Shown here piece by piece: positions 9,567 through 18,534 of a stretch of 64,000 bases of DNA (position 1 is the first letter of the stretch; every line of letters begins with the position of its first letter). The position numbers were made by a program, and so were the translations under genes. The notes below the pieces were generated by a model. That model ran no database searches. It saw only the letters and a program-made list of their open reading frames with translations, and was not told the origin of the DNA. The stretch spans positions 1 through 64,000 of the forward strand of contig NZ_JAENKO010000023.1 in assembly GCF_016599145.1 (NCBI RefSeq). The letters run 5' to 3'. This stretch comes from Tomitella cavernea. GTDB taxonomy: Bacteria; Actinomycetota; Actinomycetes; Mycobacteriales; Mycobacteriaceae.

Positions 9567-10811
9567 CTACCCCGCAGTCTGCTTCGCCCGCGTGGCCGTG
9601 TACTGGCGCCCGATGATCTTCGCGGCCAGCGGGAACAGCAGCACGGTGGTGGCGCCGGCGGCCACCATCGTCGACGCGAGGTCCTCGTCCAGCAACCCGG
9701 TGCGCGTTCCGACCTCGGTGACCGCGACGATGATCGGCAGCCCGGCCGCCGCGTACAGGCCCAGTTGCACACGGTCGGCCGCGGTGCCGACGCTGGCGCC
9801 GTGCGGGAAGATGCGGTCGCTGAGCCACACCGGCAGCCCGCGGGCTACCAGGATGATCAGGACGAACACCACCCAGGTGCCCGGTGCCGCGGCCACGGCG
9901 GCAGGGTCGATGCCCATGCCGGAGACCACGAAGAACGCCGGGATGAGCACCCCGTAGCCGATCGCCTCCAACGGCTCGTCCAGGTCCGGCCGGGCGGCGC
10001 CGGCGAGTCGGCGCAGGATGATGCCCGCCGCGAACGCCCCGAGTACCACGTCGAGGTCGAACACCGACGCCACCGCCATGAGTACGACGAGCAGCAGGAA
10101 GACGACGCGGATCGGCAGTTGCTCGGTGCCGCCGCGCAGCGCGCCGAGCACTCCGCCGATCGCAGGGAACCGCCGGGCCAGGCGCGCTGGGACGACGGTG
10201 AGCGCGAGCGCGGCGACGACGAACAGCGCGAGCACCGCGACCGCCGCCCACGCCTGACGGCCGGTGAGCAGCAGCGCCATGGCGATGACGGGGCCGAACT
10301 CGCCGATGGCGCCATGGGCCATGACCGCCCGGCCCAATGGCTTGTCCATCAGCTTCTCGGATTTGAGTATGGGCACCAGCGTGCCGAGCGTGGTGGAGCA
10401 CATGGCGATCGCCACGGCGATGATCGACGTGACGGACGTGTCGCCGGTGGCGATCAGGGCGACCAGGCCCAACGCGATGAGCAGGCTCATCAGCCACGCG
10501 CTGCCGGCGACCCGCCCGGTGCGTCCGCGCATGAGCGCCGGGTCCAGCTCGTAGCCGGCGAGCAGGAACAGCATGCCCAGGCCGAGCTCGTCGATCAGCT
10601 CCAGTCCGCCGGTGTCCGAGGCCAGCCCGGCCACCGACGGGCCGAGGAGCATCCCCAGCACGAGCAGGAACACGACGCTGGGAACGTAGCCGCGGATCGC
10701 GCGGGCCAGCAGCGGCGCGACGACCGCGGCGAGCGCCACCCAGAACAGCGAGACGATGTCCGACGGGCCGCTCGCAGCAGCGGCGTCAGCGGCGTCCGCC
10801 AGCAGGGTCAT
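9567..10811 (-). CDS. Cation:proton antiporter (CPA2/KefB-type membrane domain)
   Basis: The 414-residue product has roughly eleven or twelve membrane helices and no cytoplasmic RCK domain. Conserved CPA2 segments are GMLLGPSVAG, the helix LGMLFLLAGYELDP, the TTLGTLVPILKSEKL segment and DVVLGAFAAGIILRRL. Family members exchange Na+ or K+ for protons across the cytoplasmic membrane. It ends five bases from the prpC stop in convergent orientation, and is divergent from the LLM monooxygenase gene. Confidence 0.85.
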   Translation of the reverse strand: MTLLADAADAAAASGPSDIVSLFWVALAAVVAPLLARAIRGYVPSVVFLLVLGMLLGPSVAGLASDTGGLELIDELGLGMLFLLAGYELDPALMRGRTGRVAGSAWLMSLLIALGLVALIATGDTSVTSIIAVAIAMCSTTLGTLVPILKSEKLMDKPLGRAVMAHGAIGEFGPVIAMALLLTGRQAWAAVAVLALFVVAALALTVVPARLARRFPAIGGVLGALRGGTEQLPIRVVFLLLVVLMAVASVFDLDVVLGAFAAGIILRRLAGAARPDLDEPLEAIGYGVLIPAFFVVSGMGIDPAAVAAAPGTWVVFVLIILVARGLPVWLSDRIFPHGASVGTAADRVQLGLYAAAGLPIIVAVTEVGTRTGLLDEDLASTMVAAGATTVLLFPLAAKIIGRQYTATRAKQTAG

Positions 10812-10931
10812 GACCGCATCGTGCCACGCGCAGGTGGTCCCGGTGTGGCTTTCCGGCTGTCGGCCAATCGGTCAACGACCGCCCGTGCACAGGAGGAATA
10901 TCCGACCGCGGCCCACGGTTACGACAAGTAG

Positions 10932-10943
10932 TTGCGCACGCAA
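10932..10943. promoter_or_regulatory. Palindromic operator TTGCG-CA-CGCAA before the LLM pair
   Basis: A perfect 12-bp palindrome lies about 50 bases before the LLM start codon. A TACAGT hexamer at 10951-10956 could be a -10 box. The size and symmetry suit a MarR-type repressor, but no such gene is adjacent, so the regulator is unknown. Confidence 0.45.
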
Positions 10944-10990
10944 AGACATGTACAGTGGCCACCAGCAGCAGACGATCCGGGAGGTTCCCA

Positions 10991-12106
10991 GTGCAGTTCG
11001 GCATCTTCACCGTCGGCGACGTCACCGCCGACCCCACCTCGGGGCGCACCCCCACCGAGCACGAGCGCATCCAGGCGACCGTCGCCATCGCGAAGAAGGC
11101 CGAAGAGGTGGGCCTGGACGTCTTCGCGACCGGCGAGCACCACAATCCGCCGTTCGTGCCGTCGTCGCCCACCACCACGCTGGCCTACATTGCGGCGAGC
11201 ACCGAGCGCATCATGCTGTCCACCTCCACCACGCTGATCACCACCAACGATCCGGTGAAGATCGCCGAGGACTACGCGACGCTGCAGCATCTCGCCGGCG
11301 GGCGCGTGGACCTCATGCTGGGCCGCGGTAACCAGGGGATGGTGTACCCATGGTTCGGCCAGGACATTCGGCAGGGCATCCCGCTGGCCGTGGAGAACTA
11401 CAACCTGCTGCACCGCCTGTGGCGCGAGGACGTGGTGGACTGGAAGGGCCGGTTCCGTACCCCGCTGCAGGGGTTCACGTCGACGCCGCGCCCGCTGGAC
11501 GGCGTGCCGCCGTTCGTGTGGCACGGCTCCATCCGCAGCCCCGAGATCGCCGAGCAGGCCGCGTACTACGGCGACGGCTTCTTCCACAACCACATCTTCT
11601 GGCCGCCGGAGCACACCAGGCGGATGGTGGAGCTCTACTGCCGCCGGTACGAGCACTACGGGCACGGGGCCGCCGACCAGGCCATCGTCGGCCTCGGCGG
11701 GCAGGTGTACATGGCGAAGAACTCGCAGGACGCGGTGCGCGAGTTCCGGCCCTACTTCGACAACGCCCCCGTCTACGGCGGCGGGCCGTCGCTGGAGGAC
11801 TTCTCCGAGCAGACGCCGCTCACCGTCGGCAGCCCGCAGCAGGTGATCGACCGGACGCTGGGCTTCCGCGACTACGTGGGCGACTACCAGCGGCAGATGT
11901 TCCTCGTCGACCATGCCGGGCTGCCCCTCAAGACGGTCCTCGAGCAGCTGGACATGCTGGGCGAGCAGGTGGTTCCAGTGCTGCGCAGGGAGTTCGACGC
12001 GCTGAGGCCCGCGCACGTGCCCGAGGCGCCGACGCACGCGTCGCTCCTCGCGGCGCGCGACGCCGCTGCGGAATCGGCAGACCAGAAGGCGGGGGTGCCG
12101 GCATGA
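10991..12106 (+). CDS. LLM-class flavin-dependent monooxygenase (CE1758-type)
   Basis: The product has 371 residues of the luciferase-like TIM barrel. Typical segments are QFGIFTVGDVT at the start, VFATGEHHNPPF, LSTSTTLITTNDPVKIAEDYATLQHLAGGR and MLGRGNQGMVYPWF. The GTG at 10991 (QFGIF) with GGGAGG upstream matches the family N-terminus; an ATG at 10955 would add 12 residues. It overlaps the following FMN reductase by four bases. The two together form the CE1758/CE1759-type duo, in which the reductase supplies reduced FMN. The substrate is unknown. Confidence 0.85.
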   Translation: MQFGIFTVGDVTADPTSGRTPTEHERIQATVAIAKKAEEVGLDVFATGEHHNPPFVPSSPTTTLAYIAASTERIMLSTSTTLITTNDPVKIAEDYATLQHLAGGRVDLMLGRGNQGMVYPWFGQDIRQGIPLAVENYNLLHRLWREDVVDWKGRFRTPLQGFTSTPRPLDGVPPFVWHGSIRSPEIAEQAAYYGDGFFHNHIFWPPEHTRRMVELYCRRYEHYGHGAADQAIVGLGGQVYMAKNSQDAVREFRPYFDNAPVYGGGPSLEDFSEQTPLTVGSPQQVIDRTLGFRDYVGDYQRQMFLVDHAGLPLKTVLEQLDMLGEQVVPVLRREFDALRPAHVPEAPTHASLLAARDAAAESADQKAGVPA

Positions 12107-12705
12107 CCCGCAGGATCGTCGCCGTCTCCGCCGGGATGTCGGAGCCGTCGAGCACGCGCCTGCTGGCCGACAGACTGGCGCGCGAGTCCGCAACGGCGTT
12201 GGGCGGTCTGGGATCTGGCGGCGCGGAGATCCGCGCTGTCGAGCTGCGCGGGCATGCGCACGCCATCGCCGACGCGATCCTCACCGGGTTCTCCTCCGGC
12301 GCGCTGCGCGGGGTGGTCGACGACGTCGCGGCGGCCGACGGCCTCATCCTCGTCACTCCGACGTTCACCGCGTCCTACAGCGGGTTGTTCAAGGCGTTCA
12401 TCGACATCCTCGATCCTGATGCGCTGCAGGGCAAGCCGGTGATTCTGGGCGCCACCGGCGGCACCGAGAGGCACTCGCTGATGATCGACCACGCGATGCG
12501 CCCACTGATGGCGTACCTGCGCGCCATGCCCGTACCCACCGGCGTCTACGCGGCGTCGACCGACTGGGGCGCGGCCGGGCTGGACGAGCGGATCGGGCGC
12601 GCCGCCGCAGAACTCGCGGCGATGGTGACCGGCGGCCCCGTGCAGCAGCCGGTGCGCGACGGCTTCGCCGACCCGGTGCCGTTCGAGGAACTTCTGAATG
12701 GGTAG
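12103..12705 (+). CDS. NADPH-dependent FMN reductase (CE1759-type)
   Basis: The product has 200 residues of flavodoxin-like fold. Motifs are IVAVSAGMSEPSSTRLLADRL (phosphate-binding start), ADGLILVTPTFTASYSGLFKAF (flavin-site loop) and GKPVILGATGG. It reduces free FMN with NAD(P)H to feed the two-component LLM monooxygenase encoded just upstream, with which it shares an ATGA junction. The pairing is characteristic of Mycobacteriales. Confidence 0.88.
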   Translation: MTRRIVAVSAGMSEPSSTRLLADRLARESATALGGLGSGGAEIRAVELRGHAHAIADAILTGFSSGALRGVVDDVAAADGLILVTPTFTASYSGLFKAFIDILDPDALQGKPVILGATGGTERHSLMIDHAMRPLMAYLRAMPVPTGVYAASTDWGAAGLDERIGRAAAELAAMVTGGPVQQPVRDGFADPVPFEELLNG

Positions 12706-12745
12706 ACAGCGGCAGCGTCACCTGCGCCCGGTCACCCGCGTCCGC

Positions 12746-13150
12746 TCACACGCGCCCGTCGAGCTCCCGGATGCGCTTGGCGGGCGCGGTCATCCGGTAC
12801 GACATGTCCAGCAGCTCGGCCACCTCCTCCCAGTCGACGGGCGGCGCGCCGCCGGGGGCGAGGTCGATGCCGACCCAGCCGTACGGGGCCATGTACTTGG
12901 GCTCGTAGTAGCGCGGGTGCTGCAGCAGCGCCGGATACTCGCCCTGGTCCGGCTTGACCAGGATCGACTGGGGGAACCGGCGACCGTCGCCGTGGCGCAG
13001 GGAACCGCTGTATGTGGCGAAGACCTTGACGGTGAAGAAGTTCGGGCGGCCGTGCGAGATCTTCTCGGCCGCGCCGGGCAGCGCCAGCGCGGCGGTGCGC
13101 ACGCGGGCCAGTACGGGATCGTCGTCGTCGAACATGATCGGGTGCGGCAT
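12746..13150 (-). CDS. MmcQ/YjbR family DNA-binding-like protein
   Basis: The product has 134 residues. It has the MmcQ/YjbR (CyaY-like) fold hallmarks: PGAAEKISHGRPNFF near residue 25, a central VKPDQGEYPALL and the terminal DWEEVAELLDMSYRMTAP. The family is widespread and often annotated as DNA-binding, although the biochemical role is not settled. It is transcribed towards the FMN reductase and away from the YbjQ-like gene. Confidence 0.8.
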   Translation of the reverse strand: MPHPIMFDDDDPVLARVRTAALALPGAAEKISHGRPNFFTVKVFATYSGSLRHGDGRRFPQSILVKPDQGEYPALLQHPRYYEPKYMAPYGWVGIDLAPGGAPPVDWEEVAELLDMSYRMTAPAKRIRELDGRV

Positions 13151-13200
13151 GCCGCCAGATTAGGCGCAAGCGCGCCGGTGCGGCGGGTACCGTGCGCGGC

Positions 13201-13521
13201 ATGATCATCGTGACGACCAACGACGTCCCCGGCGCGCGCATCACGCGCACCATCGGCGAGTGCTTCGGGCTGACGGTCCGCTCGCGGCACGTCGGTTCGA
13301 ACCTCGGCGCCGGGCTCAAGTCCCTGGCGGGCGGTGAGCTCAAGGGCATCACCAAGCTGCTGCATGAGGCGCGCGAGGAGGCGCTGGCGCGGCTGTCCGA
13401 GGAGGCCGAGAAGCGCGGGGCCAACGCGGTGGTGGCGTTCCGCTTCGAGACCAACGAGTACGAGTCCTCGGGGGTCGAGGTGTGCGCGTACGGCACCGCG
13501 GTGGTCGTCGAAGCGGTGTAG
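13201..13521 (+). CDS. YbjQ/UPF0145 family protein
   Basis: The product has 106 residues and forms the compact beta-rich YbjQ fold. Conserved segments are MIIVTTNDVPGARI, the centre LHEAREEALARLSEEAEKRGANAVVA and the end EVCAYGTAVVVEAV. The ATG at 13201 matches the family start; a GTG nine bases earlier is less likely. The family is often called heavy-metal-binding, but its function is not established. Confidence 0.82.
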   Translation: MIIVTTNDVPGARITRTIGECFGLTVRSRHVGSNLGAGLKSLAGGELKGITKLLHEAREEALARLSEEAEKRGANAVVAFRFETNEYESSGVEVCAYGTAVVVEAV

Positions 13522-13574
13522 TGGCCGATCAGCCCGGATCGGCCCCGTCGACTACGCGTCATGCGGACCGGGTC

Positions 13575-14135
13575 TCACCCCGCCGGGCTGGGGCGTAGCA
13601 GCAGCCCCACCAGCTCCAGGGCCGTGTCGATCTCGGCGTGGTCGCCCCCCAGTAGCGGGGCGTACAGGTGCACATCGCAGATGCGCACGATCGCGCTCGC
13701 CAGGGTTGCGGCGGGCAGCGGCAGAGCGAGCCTGCCCGCGTCGGCCTCCACCTGGATCACCTGGGCGGTCAGCGCCGCGGAAACGTCCTCGATGGCGCCG
13801 GGCATGAGTGCGAGGCGGATGAACAGCATCGGCTCGCGTGCGGTGAGCGCACGCAGCGGCGGCGCACTCTCCACGTCCCGCATCACCGTTTCGACGAAGT
13901 CGAGCACGCGCGCCGCCCCGGTGCCCCGTGCCGATGCGATCGCCTTGCGGTAGGTCCGCTCGGTGGCCTCGGCGAGCACGGCGGCGAGCAGCGCGTCGCG
14001 ATTGCCCGCGTTCCGGTAGAGCGTCGCGCGGCCGACGCCGAGTTCCGCCGCGAGCGTGGACATGTCGATCGGATCGCCCGCCAGGTATCGCCGCGTCGCC
14101 GCGTCGATCACGCGCCGCCGTCCGTCAGTGGTCAT
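13575..14135 (-). CDS. qsdR: TetR-family regulator, QsdR type
   Basis: The product has 186 residues. The N-terminal helix-turn-helix reads DMSTLAAELGVGRATLYRNAGNRDALL, and the C-terminal ligand domain is of the QsdR type. It is divergent from a phosphotriesterase-like lactonase and an acyl-CoA ligase, the same gene content as the qsd locus of Rhodococcus erythropolis, where QsdR represses lactonase genes and lactones induce. A perfect palindrome between the divergent starts is the probable operator. The symbol rests on domain plus neighbourhood, not on a database search. Confidence 0.75.
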   Translation of the reverse strand: MTTDGRRRVIDAATRRYLAGDPIDMSTLAAELGVGRATLYRNAGNRDALLAAVLAEATERTYRKAIASARGTGAARVLDFVETVMRDVESAPPLRALTAREPMLFIRLALMPGAIEDVSAALTAQVIQVEADAGRLALPLPAATLASAIVRICDVHLYAPLLGGDHAEIDTALELVGLLLRPSPAG

Positions 14136-14176
14136 CGCCCGCCCTCCTCACGTCGGCCGTTGACATCCTCGCACAG

Positions 14177-14203
14177 GTGAGACAGTCTCGTAATCTGTCT
14201 CAC
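14177..14203. promoter_or_regulatory. qsdR/qsdA operator palindrome
   Basis: The perfect 9-bp arms GTGAGACAG and CTGTCTCAC are separated by nine bases, centred between the divergent qsdR and qsdA genes. A shorter palindrome, GAGAC-A-GTCTC, is nested in the left part. This is the expected form and place of a TetR-family operator controlling both genes. Confidence 0.75.
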
Positions 14204-14251
14204 ATAGTGTCGCAGGACACACTCCTGCGGAGCCGCGCAAGGGAGCGTGCG

Positions 14252-15226
14252 ATGTCACCAGTGGAAACCGTCCGCGGACCGGTCGAGAGCGGGCAGCTCG
14301 GCCACGTCCTCATGCACGAGCACGTGTTCGTGCTGAACACCGAGATGCAGCAGAACTATCCGGACTTCCCCAACAGCTGGGATGAGGAGGCGCGCATCGC
14401 CGACGCCGTCGCCCAGCTGCGCGAATGCAAGGCGCGCGGGATCGACACGATCGTCGACCCGACGGTGATCGGCCTGGGCCGCTACCTGCCCCGAATCCAG
14501 CGGATCAACGAGCAGGTGGACATCAACATCGTGCCCGCTACCGGCGTCTACACATACAACGAGGTGCCTTTTCAGTTCCACTACACCGGCCCTGGGCTGC
14601 TTTTCGACCAGCCGGAGCCGATGGTGGAGCTGTTCGTCCAGGACATCCGCGAGGGCATCGCGGGCACGTCGGTCAAGGCGGCGTTCCTCAAGTGTGCCAT
14701 CGAAGAGCAGGGCCTCACTCCGGGCGTCGAGCGGGTGATGCGCGCGGTGGGCCAGGCGCACGCCGAGACCGGTGTGCCGATCACCGTGCACACCCACCCG
14801 CACTCGGGGTCCGGGCTGGTCGCGCAGCGGGTGCTCAAGGAGGAGGGGGCCGACCTGGAGAAGGTCGTCATCGGGCACTCCGGCGACTCCACCGACCTGG
14901 ACTACCTGTGTCGCATCGCCGACGCCGGATCGTATCTGGGCATGGACCGCTTCGGGCTGGACGTGCTGCTGCCCTTCGAAGAGCGGGTGGCGACGGTGGC
15001 CGAGCTGTGCCGCCGCGGCTACGCGGAGAAGATGGTGCTCGCGCACGACGCGGCCTGCTTCATCGACTGGTTCGAGGAGAATGCCAAGCGTGCCGCCGTG
15101 CCGAATTGGAACTTCACGCACATCAGCGACGACGTGCTGCCCGCGCTGCGCGACCGGGGCGTCACCGATGCGCAGATCACTACCATGATGGTGGACAACC
15201 CGCGCCTCTACTTCGAGGCCGCGTGA
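14252..15226 (+). CDS. qsdA: Phosphotriesterase-like lactonase (QsdA type)
   Basis: The product has 324 residues of the amidohydrolase barrel, PLL subgroup. All binuclear metal ligands are present: H22 and H24 (LMHEHVF), the carboxylated lysine K147 (FLKCA), H180 (VHTHPHS), H209 (VIGHSGDST) and D266 (LAHDAACF). PLL enzymes open gamma-lactones and N-acyl-homoserine lactones. The gene follows the operator and is translationally coupled (ATGA) to a CoA ligase, so the hydroxy acid released is probably thioesterified and catabolised. A phosphotriesterase-only role is less likely from context. Confidence 0.83.
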   Translation: MSPVETVRGPVESGQLGHVLMHEHVFVLNTEMQQNYPDFPNSWDEEARIADAVAQLRECKARGIDTIVDPTVIGLGRYLPRIQRINEQVDINIVPATGVYTYNEVPFQFHYTGPGLLFDQPEPMVELFVQDIREGIAGTSVKAAFLKCAIEEQGLTPGVERVMRAVGQAHAETGVPITVHTHPHSGSGLVAQRVLKEEGADLEKVVIGHSGDSTDLDYLCRIADAGSYLGMDRFGLDVLLPFEERVATVAELCRRGYAEKMVLAHDAACFIDWFEENAKRAAVPNWNFTHISDDVLPALRDRGVTDAQITTMMVDNPRLYFEAA

Positions 15227-16863
15227 TGGCCGCGCAGACTATGAGCCGGTCCGAGGGCCACGACGGCCGGACCCTGCCGAACGAGTTCCCCACCGCGCTC
15301 GCGATGTTCCGCGCCTCCGCGGCGGCCGCCCCGGACGCCCCGCTGGTCAGGTACTTCGACACGACGCTGACCTTCGCCGAGGTGGACGGGATGTCCGACG
15401 CGCTGGCCGTCGCGCTGTCGGAGCACGGACTGGCCCGGGGCGACCGGGTGGCCGTGGTGCTGCAGAACATCCCGCAGTATTTTCCCGTGGTGCTCGCGGC
15501 GTGGAAGATCGGCGCCGTACCCGTGCCGATCAATCCGATGTACAAGCGGCGCGAGCTGCACGTGATCCTCGCCGACAGCGGCGCCGTGGCGGCCGTGTGC
15601 CTGGAGTCGGTGGCCGAGGAGCTCGTCGCCGCGGCGGCGGACACGGACGTGCGGGCGATCTTCACCACGAGCGAGCTCGACCTGCAGACGCGGGACGACC
15701 CCCGCATCTTCGCGGCCTCCGAGCGTCGGCGCGGAACTGGGACGGCGGACCTGCTCGAGACGATCGAGCGGTATCGCGGGCGGCGGCCGGAGCCGGTGGA
15801 CCTGGGGCCGGACGACCTCGCCTACCTGCCCTACACCTCCGGCACCACGGGCCCGCCCAAGGGGTCGATGAGCACGCACGCCAACGTGGTCTTCACCGCA
15901 CAGGTCTACCGGGACAGTGTGGGAATGGCCGCCGGCGGCGGCATGTTCGCCGTGGCGCCGCTGTTCCACATCACCGGGCTCATCGGGCACATCGCGGCCC
16001 CGATGCTCACACGCTGCCCGGCGGTGCTCACCTGCCGCTTCCACCCTGTCGCCGCCGCCGACGCCATCCGGGAGCACGGGGCGACGCGGATCATCGGGGC
16101 CATCACGGTGTTCATCGCGTGGACGGACGCCGCGGAGGTGGCCCGGGAGCACCTGGCGAGCCTGCAGTCGGTGTTCTCCGGGGGCGCGCCGGTGCCGGAG
16201 GGGGCGCTCGCGGCGTTCCGCGACAAGTTCGGCCACTACATCCACAACGGCTACGGGCTGACCGAGACCAACAGCCCCGCCATCACAGTGCCGTTCGGCG
16301 CCGCCGCGCCCGTGGACCCGGAGTCGGGCGCGGTGTCCATCGGCACGCCCGTGGCGGACACGGTCGCGGAGGTCGTCGGCGACGACGACGCCGTGCTGCC
16401 CGTCGGCGAGGTGGGCGAGATCGTCATCGCCGGCCCGCAGGTGTGCGCCGGGTACTGGAACAAGCCGGACGAGACGTCGCGCGCCATGCCGGGCGGCCGG
16501 TTCCACACGGGCGACGTCGGCCTGATGGACGCGGACGGCTGGTTCTACATCGTCGACCGCAAGAAGGACCAGATCAACGCGTCGGGGTTCAAGGTGTGGC
16601 CGCGGGAGGTCGAGGACGTGCTGTACGCGCATCCGGCAGTGCGCGAGGCCGCGGTGGTCGGCGCCGTCGACCGGTACCGGGGTGAGACGGTGAAGGCCGT
16701 CGTCTCGCTCAAGTCCGGCGCGGAGGCGGACGAGGACGGGCTCATCGCCTTCTGCCGCGAGCGGATGGCCGCCTACAAGGTGCCGCGCACCGTCGAGATC
16801 CGCGATGAGCTGCCGAAGACGGTCACCGGCAAGATCCTGCGCCGCGCGTTGCGGGGCGGGTAG
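15226..16863 (+). CDS. qsdC: Class I acyl-CoA ligase (QsdC type)
   Basis: The product has 545 residues of the ANL superfamily. The AMP-binding P-loop is YTSGTTGPPKGS near residue 205, then GYGLTETNSPA, FHTGDVGLMDADGWFYIVDRKKD and the catalytic C-terminal lysine in LPKTVTGKILRR. It activates a carboxylate to its CoA thioester. It overlaps the qsdA stop codon, so the likely substrate is the hydroxy acid produced by lactone opening. A qsdA-fatty acyl-CoA ligase pair is known from R. erythropolis; the exact chain length here is unknown. Confidence 0.83.
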   Translation: MAAQTMSRSEGHDGRTLPNEFPTALAMFRASAAAAPDAPLVRYFDTTLTFAEVDGMSDALAVALSEHGLARGDRVAVVLQNIPQYFPVVLAAWKIGAVPVPINPMYKRRELHVILADSGAVAAVCLESVAEELVAAAADTDVRAIFTTSELDLQTRDDPRIFAASERRRGTGTADLLETIERYRGRRPEPVDLGPDDLAYLPYTSGTTGPPKGSMSTHANVVFTAQVYRDSVGMAAGGGMFAVAPLFHITGLIGHIAAPMLTRCPAVLTCRFHPVAAADAIREHGATRIIGAITVFIAWTDAAEVAREHLASLQSVFSGGAPVPEGALAAFRDKFGHYIHNGYGLTETNSPAITVPFGAAAPVDPESGAVSIGTPVADTVAEVVGDDDAVLPVGEVGEIVIAGPQVCAGYWNKPDETSRAMPGGRFHTGDVGLMDADGWFYIVDRKKDQINASGFKVWPREVEDVLYAHPAVREAAVVGAVDRYRGETVKAVVSLKSGAEADEDGLIAFCRERMAAYKVPRTVEIRDELPKTVTGKILRRALRGG

Positions 16864-16961
16864 CGCGGAATCAGCGTCACGACGCGGGATTCGCTGCACA
16901 TTACCACCGGGTAGTGATTGGCATCACACTTCGTCCCGAACAGGCTGAAGCGAACTTCAAC

Positions 16962-16983
16962 TTGAAGATGGAGTCAACCTCAA
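16962..16983. promoter_or_regulatory. 22-bp regulon site (copy 1), before the MFS gene
   Basis: This site begins TTGAAG, ends CCTCAA and shares the TG-n2-G-n-C core with three other copies in the window. It is the most degenerate copy on its right arm. A further perfect palindrome CTTCAA-C-TTGAAG overlaps its left half at 16955-16967. It lies 67 bases before the transporter start, a promoter position. Confidence 0.6.
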
Positions 16984-17050
16984 CGTATGGGTCGCGGCCG
17001 GCACGGCGTGTGTCGGCCGCCTCCCGTGAATCCGGGCAAGAGGTGATCTG

Positions 17051-18475
17051 ATGACCAATCACACGGCCACCCGCGCGCACGGCGGCGGACGAGCGCAGAA
17101 GAAGCTGCTGGCGGCAGGGCTCTTCGGCAGCTCGATCGAGTGGTACGACTTCTTCCTCTACGGCACGGCGGCGGCACTGGTGTTCCCGCACGTGTTCTTG
17201 CCCGTGGCGTCGGCGCTGATGGGCACGCTGCTGTCGTTCAGCACCTTCTGGGCCGGGTTCGTCGCCCGTCCGCTCGGCGGCGTCATCGCCGGGCACTTCG
17301 GCGGCCAGTACGGGCGCAAACCCACCGTCGTCGTGTGCCTCATCGGCATGGGCGCCGCGACGTTCCTCATCGGCCTGCTGCCCAGCACGTCGGCCATCGG
17401 CATCGCCGCGCCGATACTGCTGGTGACGCTGCGGTTCATCCAGGGTATGGCCTGCGGCGGGCAGTGGGGCGGCATCATCCTGCTGCTCACCGAATCGGCC
17501 GACCCCAAGCGCAAAGGCTTCGCCGGCACCTTCGGCCAGATGGGTGTGCCATTCGGCGTCCTCCTCGGCAACCTCGTGTTCCCGGGCGCCATCGCGGCGC
17601 TGTCGCACGACGCCTTCATCACCTGGGGCTGGCGCGTGCCGTTCCTGGCGAGCGCGCTGCTGTTCCTCGTCGTCCACTACATCCAGACCAAGGTGGAGGA
17701 CACCCCCGAGTTCAGCGACCTGCAGGCCGCCGCGCAGGCTGAGGCCGCAAAGGCCGCTGGCAACGCCGTCGCCAAGGCCCCGCTGGCCGAGGTGGTCCGC
17801 CACCACTGGCGCAAGATCCTGCTGGGCTGCGGGCTGCTCGCCGCCACCAACTCGCTGTTCTACATCTCCATCGCGGGCGTGCTCAGCTACGCCACCGCGG
17901 AGCTGGGCATGGACTACGACGGGCTGCTGGCCATGGCCTTCGTCAGCTCGGTGATCGGCGCCGGGGTGATCCGGTGGTCCGGCGGCACATCGGACCGGGT
18001 CGGGAGGCGCCCGCTGCTCATCATCGGCGCCATCGGCATCATGGTGTGGGCGTTCCCGTACTTCTGGCTGGTCGACACGGCCTCGCCGGCCCTGTTCATT
18101 GTCGCCGTCACGGTGGGCGCGGTCTTCCAGTCGATGACGTACGGCTCGCTCGCCGCATTCATGTCGGAGATCTTCGCCCCGCGCATCCGCTACTCGGGCA
18201 TGTCGCTGGCCTACCAGCTGGCCGCCATCACCATCAGCGGCGGCACCCCGATGATCATGACCGCGATCATCGCGGGCACCGGTTCCACCACGCTGGTGGC
18301 CGTGTTCGTCATGGCGATGGCCCTGGTGACGCTTCTGTGCGCGCTGGCGCTCAAGGAGACCAACCCTGCCGCGGTGCGGGAGGGTCCGCGGGCCGTGCCC
18401 GGCATCGACGCCGCGCAGTCCGTGTCCGCGCAGCGCGGCGTCGGCGTCGGAATCGGTGGCCGCGCCCTCGCATGA
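17051..18475 (+). CDS. MFS transporter, metabolite:H+ symporter (MHS) type
   Basis: The product has 474 residues with twelve predicted membrane helices. It opens with the MHS signature LLAAGLFGSSIEWYDFFLYG and has the MFS loop GHFGGQYGRKP and a second-half counterpart GGTSDRVGRRP. MHS members (ShiA, ProP, KgtP relatives) import organic acids and osmolytes with protons. A long helix 5 insert (QAAAQAEAAKAAGNAVAK) lies in the central cytoplasmic loop. A regulon operator precedes it, and a TetR gene and a HAD gene follow in the same direction, so it probably imports the regulon's substrate. Confidence 0.85.
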   Translation: MTNHTATRAHGGGRAQKKLLAAGLFGSSIEWYDFFLYGTAAALVFPHVFLPVASALMGTLLSFSTFWAGFVARPLGGVIAGHFGGQYGRKPTVVVCLIGMGAATFLIGLLPSTSAIGIAAPILLVTLRFIQGMACGGQWGGIILLLTESADPKRKGFAGTFGQMGVPFGVLLGNLVFPGAIAALSHDAFITWGWRVPFLASALLFLVVHYIQTKVEDTPEFSDLQAAAQAEAAKAAGNAVAKAPLAEVVRHHWRKILLGCGLLAATNSLFYISIAGVLSYATAELGMDYDGLLAMAFVSSVIGAGVIRWSGGTSDRVGRRPLLIIGAIGIMVWAFPYFWLVDTASPALFIVAVTVGAVFQSMTYGSLAAFMSEIFAPRIRYSGMSLAYQLAAITISGGTPMIMTAIIAGTGSTTLVAVFVMAMALVTLLCALALKETNPAAVREGPRAVPGIDAAQSVSAQRGVGVGIGGRALA

Positions 18476-18534
18476 CCACCGCGCTGCGGCGGGTTTCCGC
18501 TGGTCGGCGAGCACGGTCCGGTATAACGGACGCC

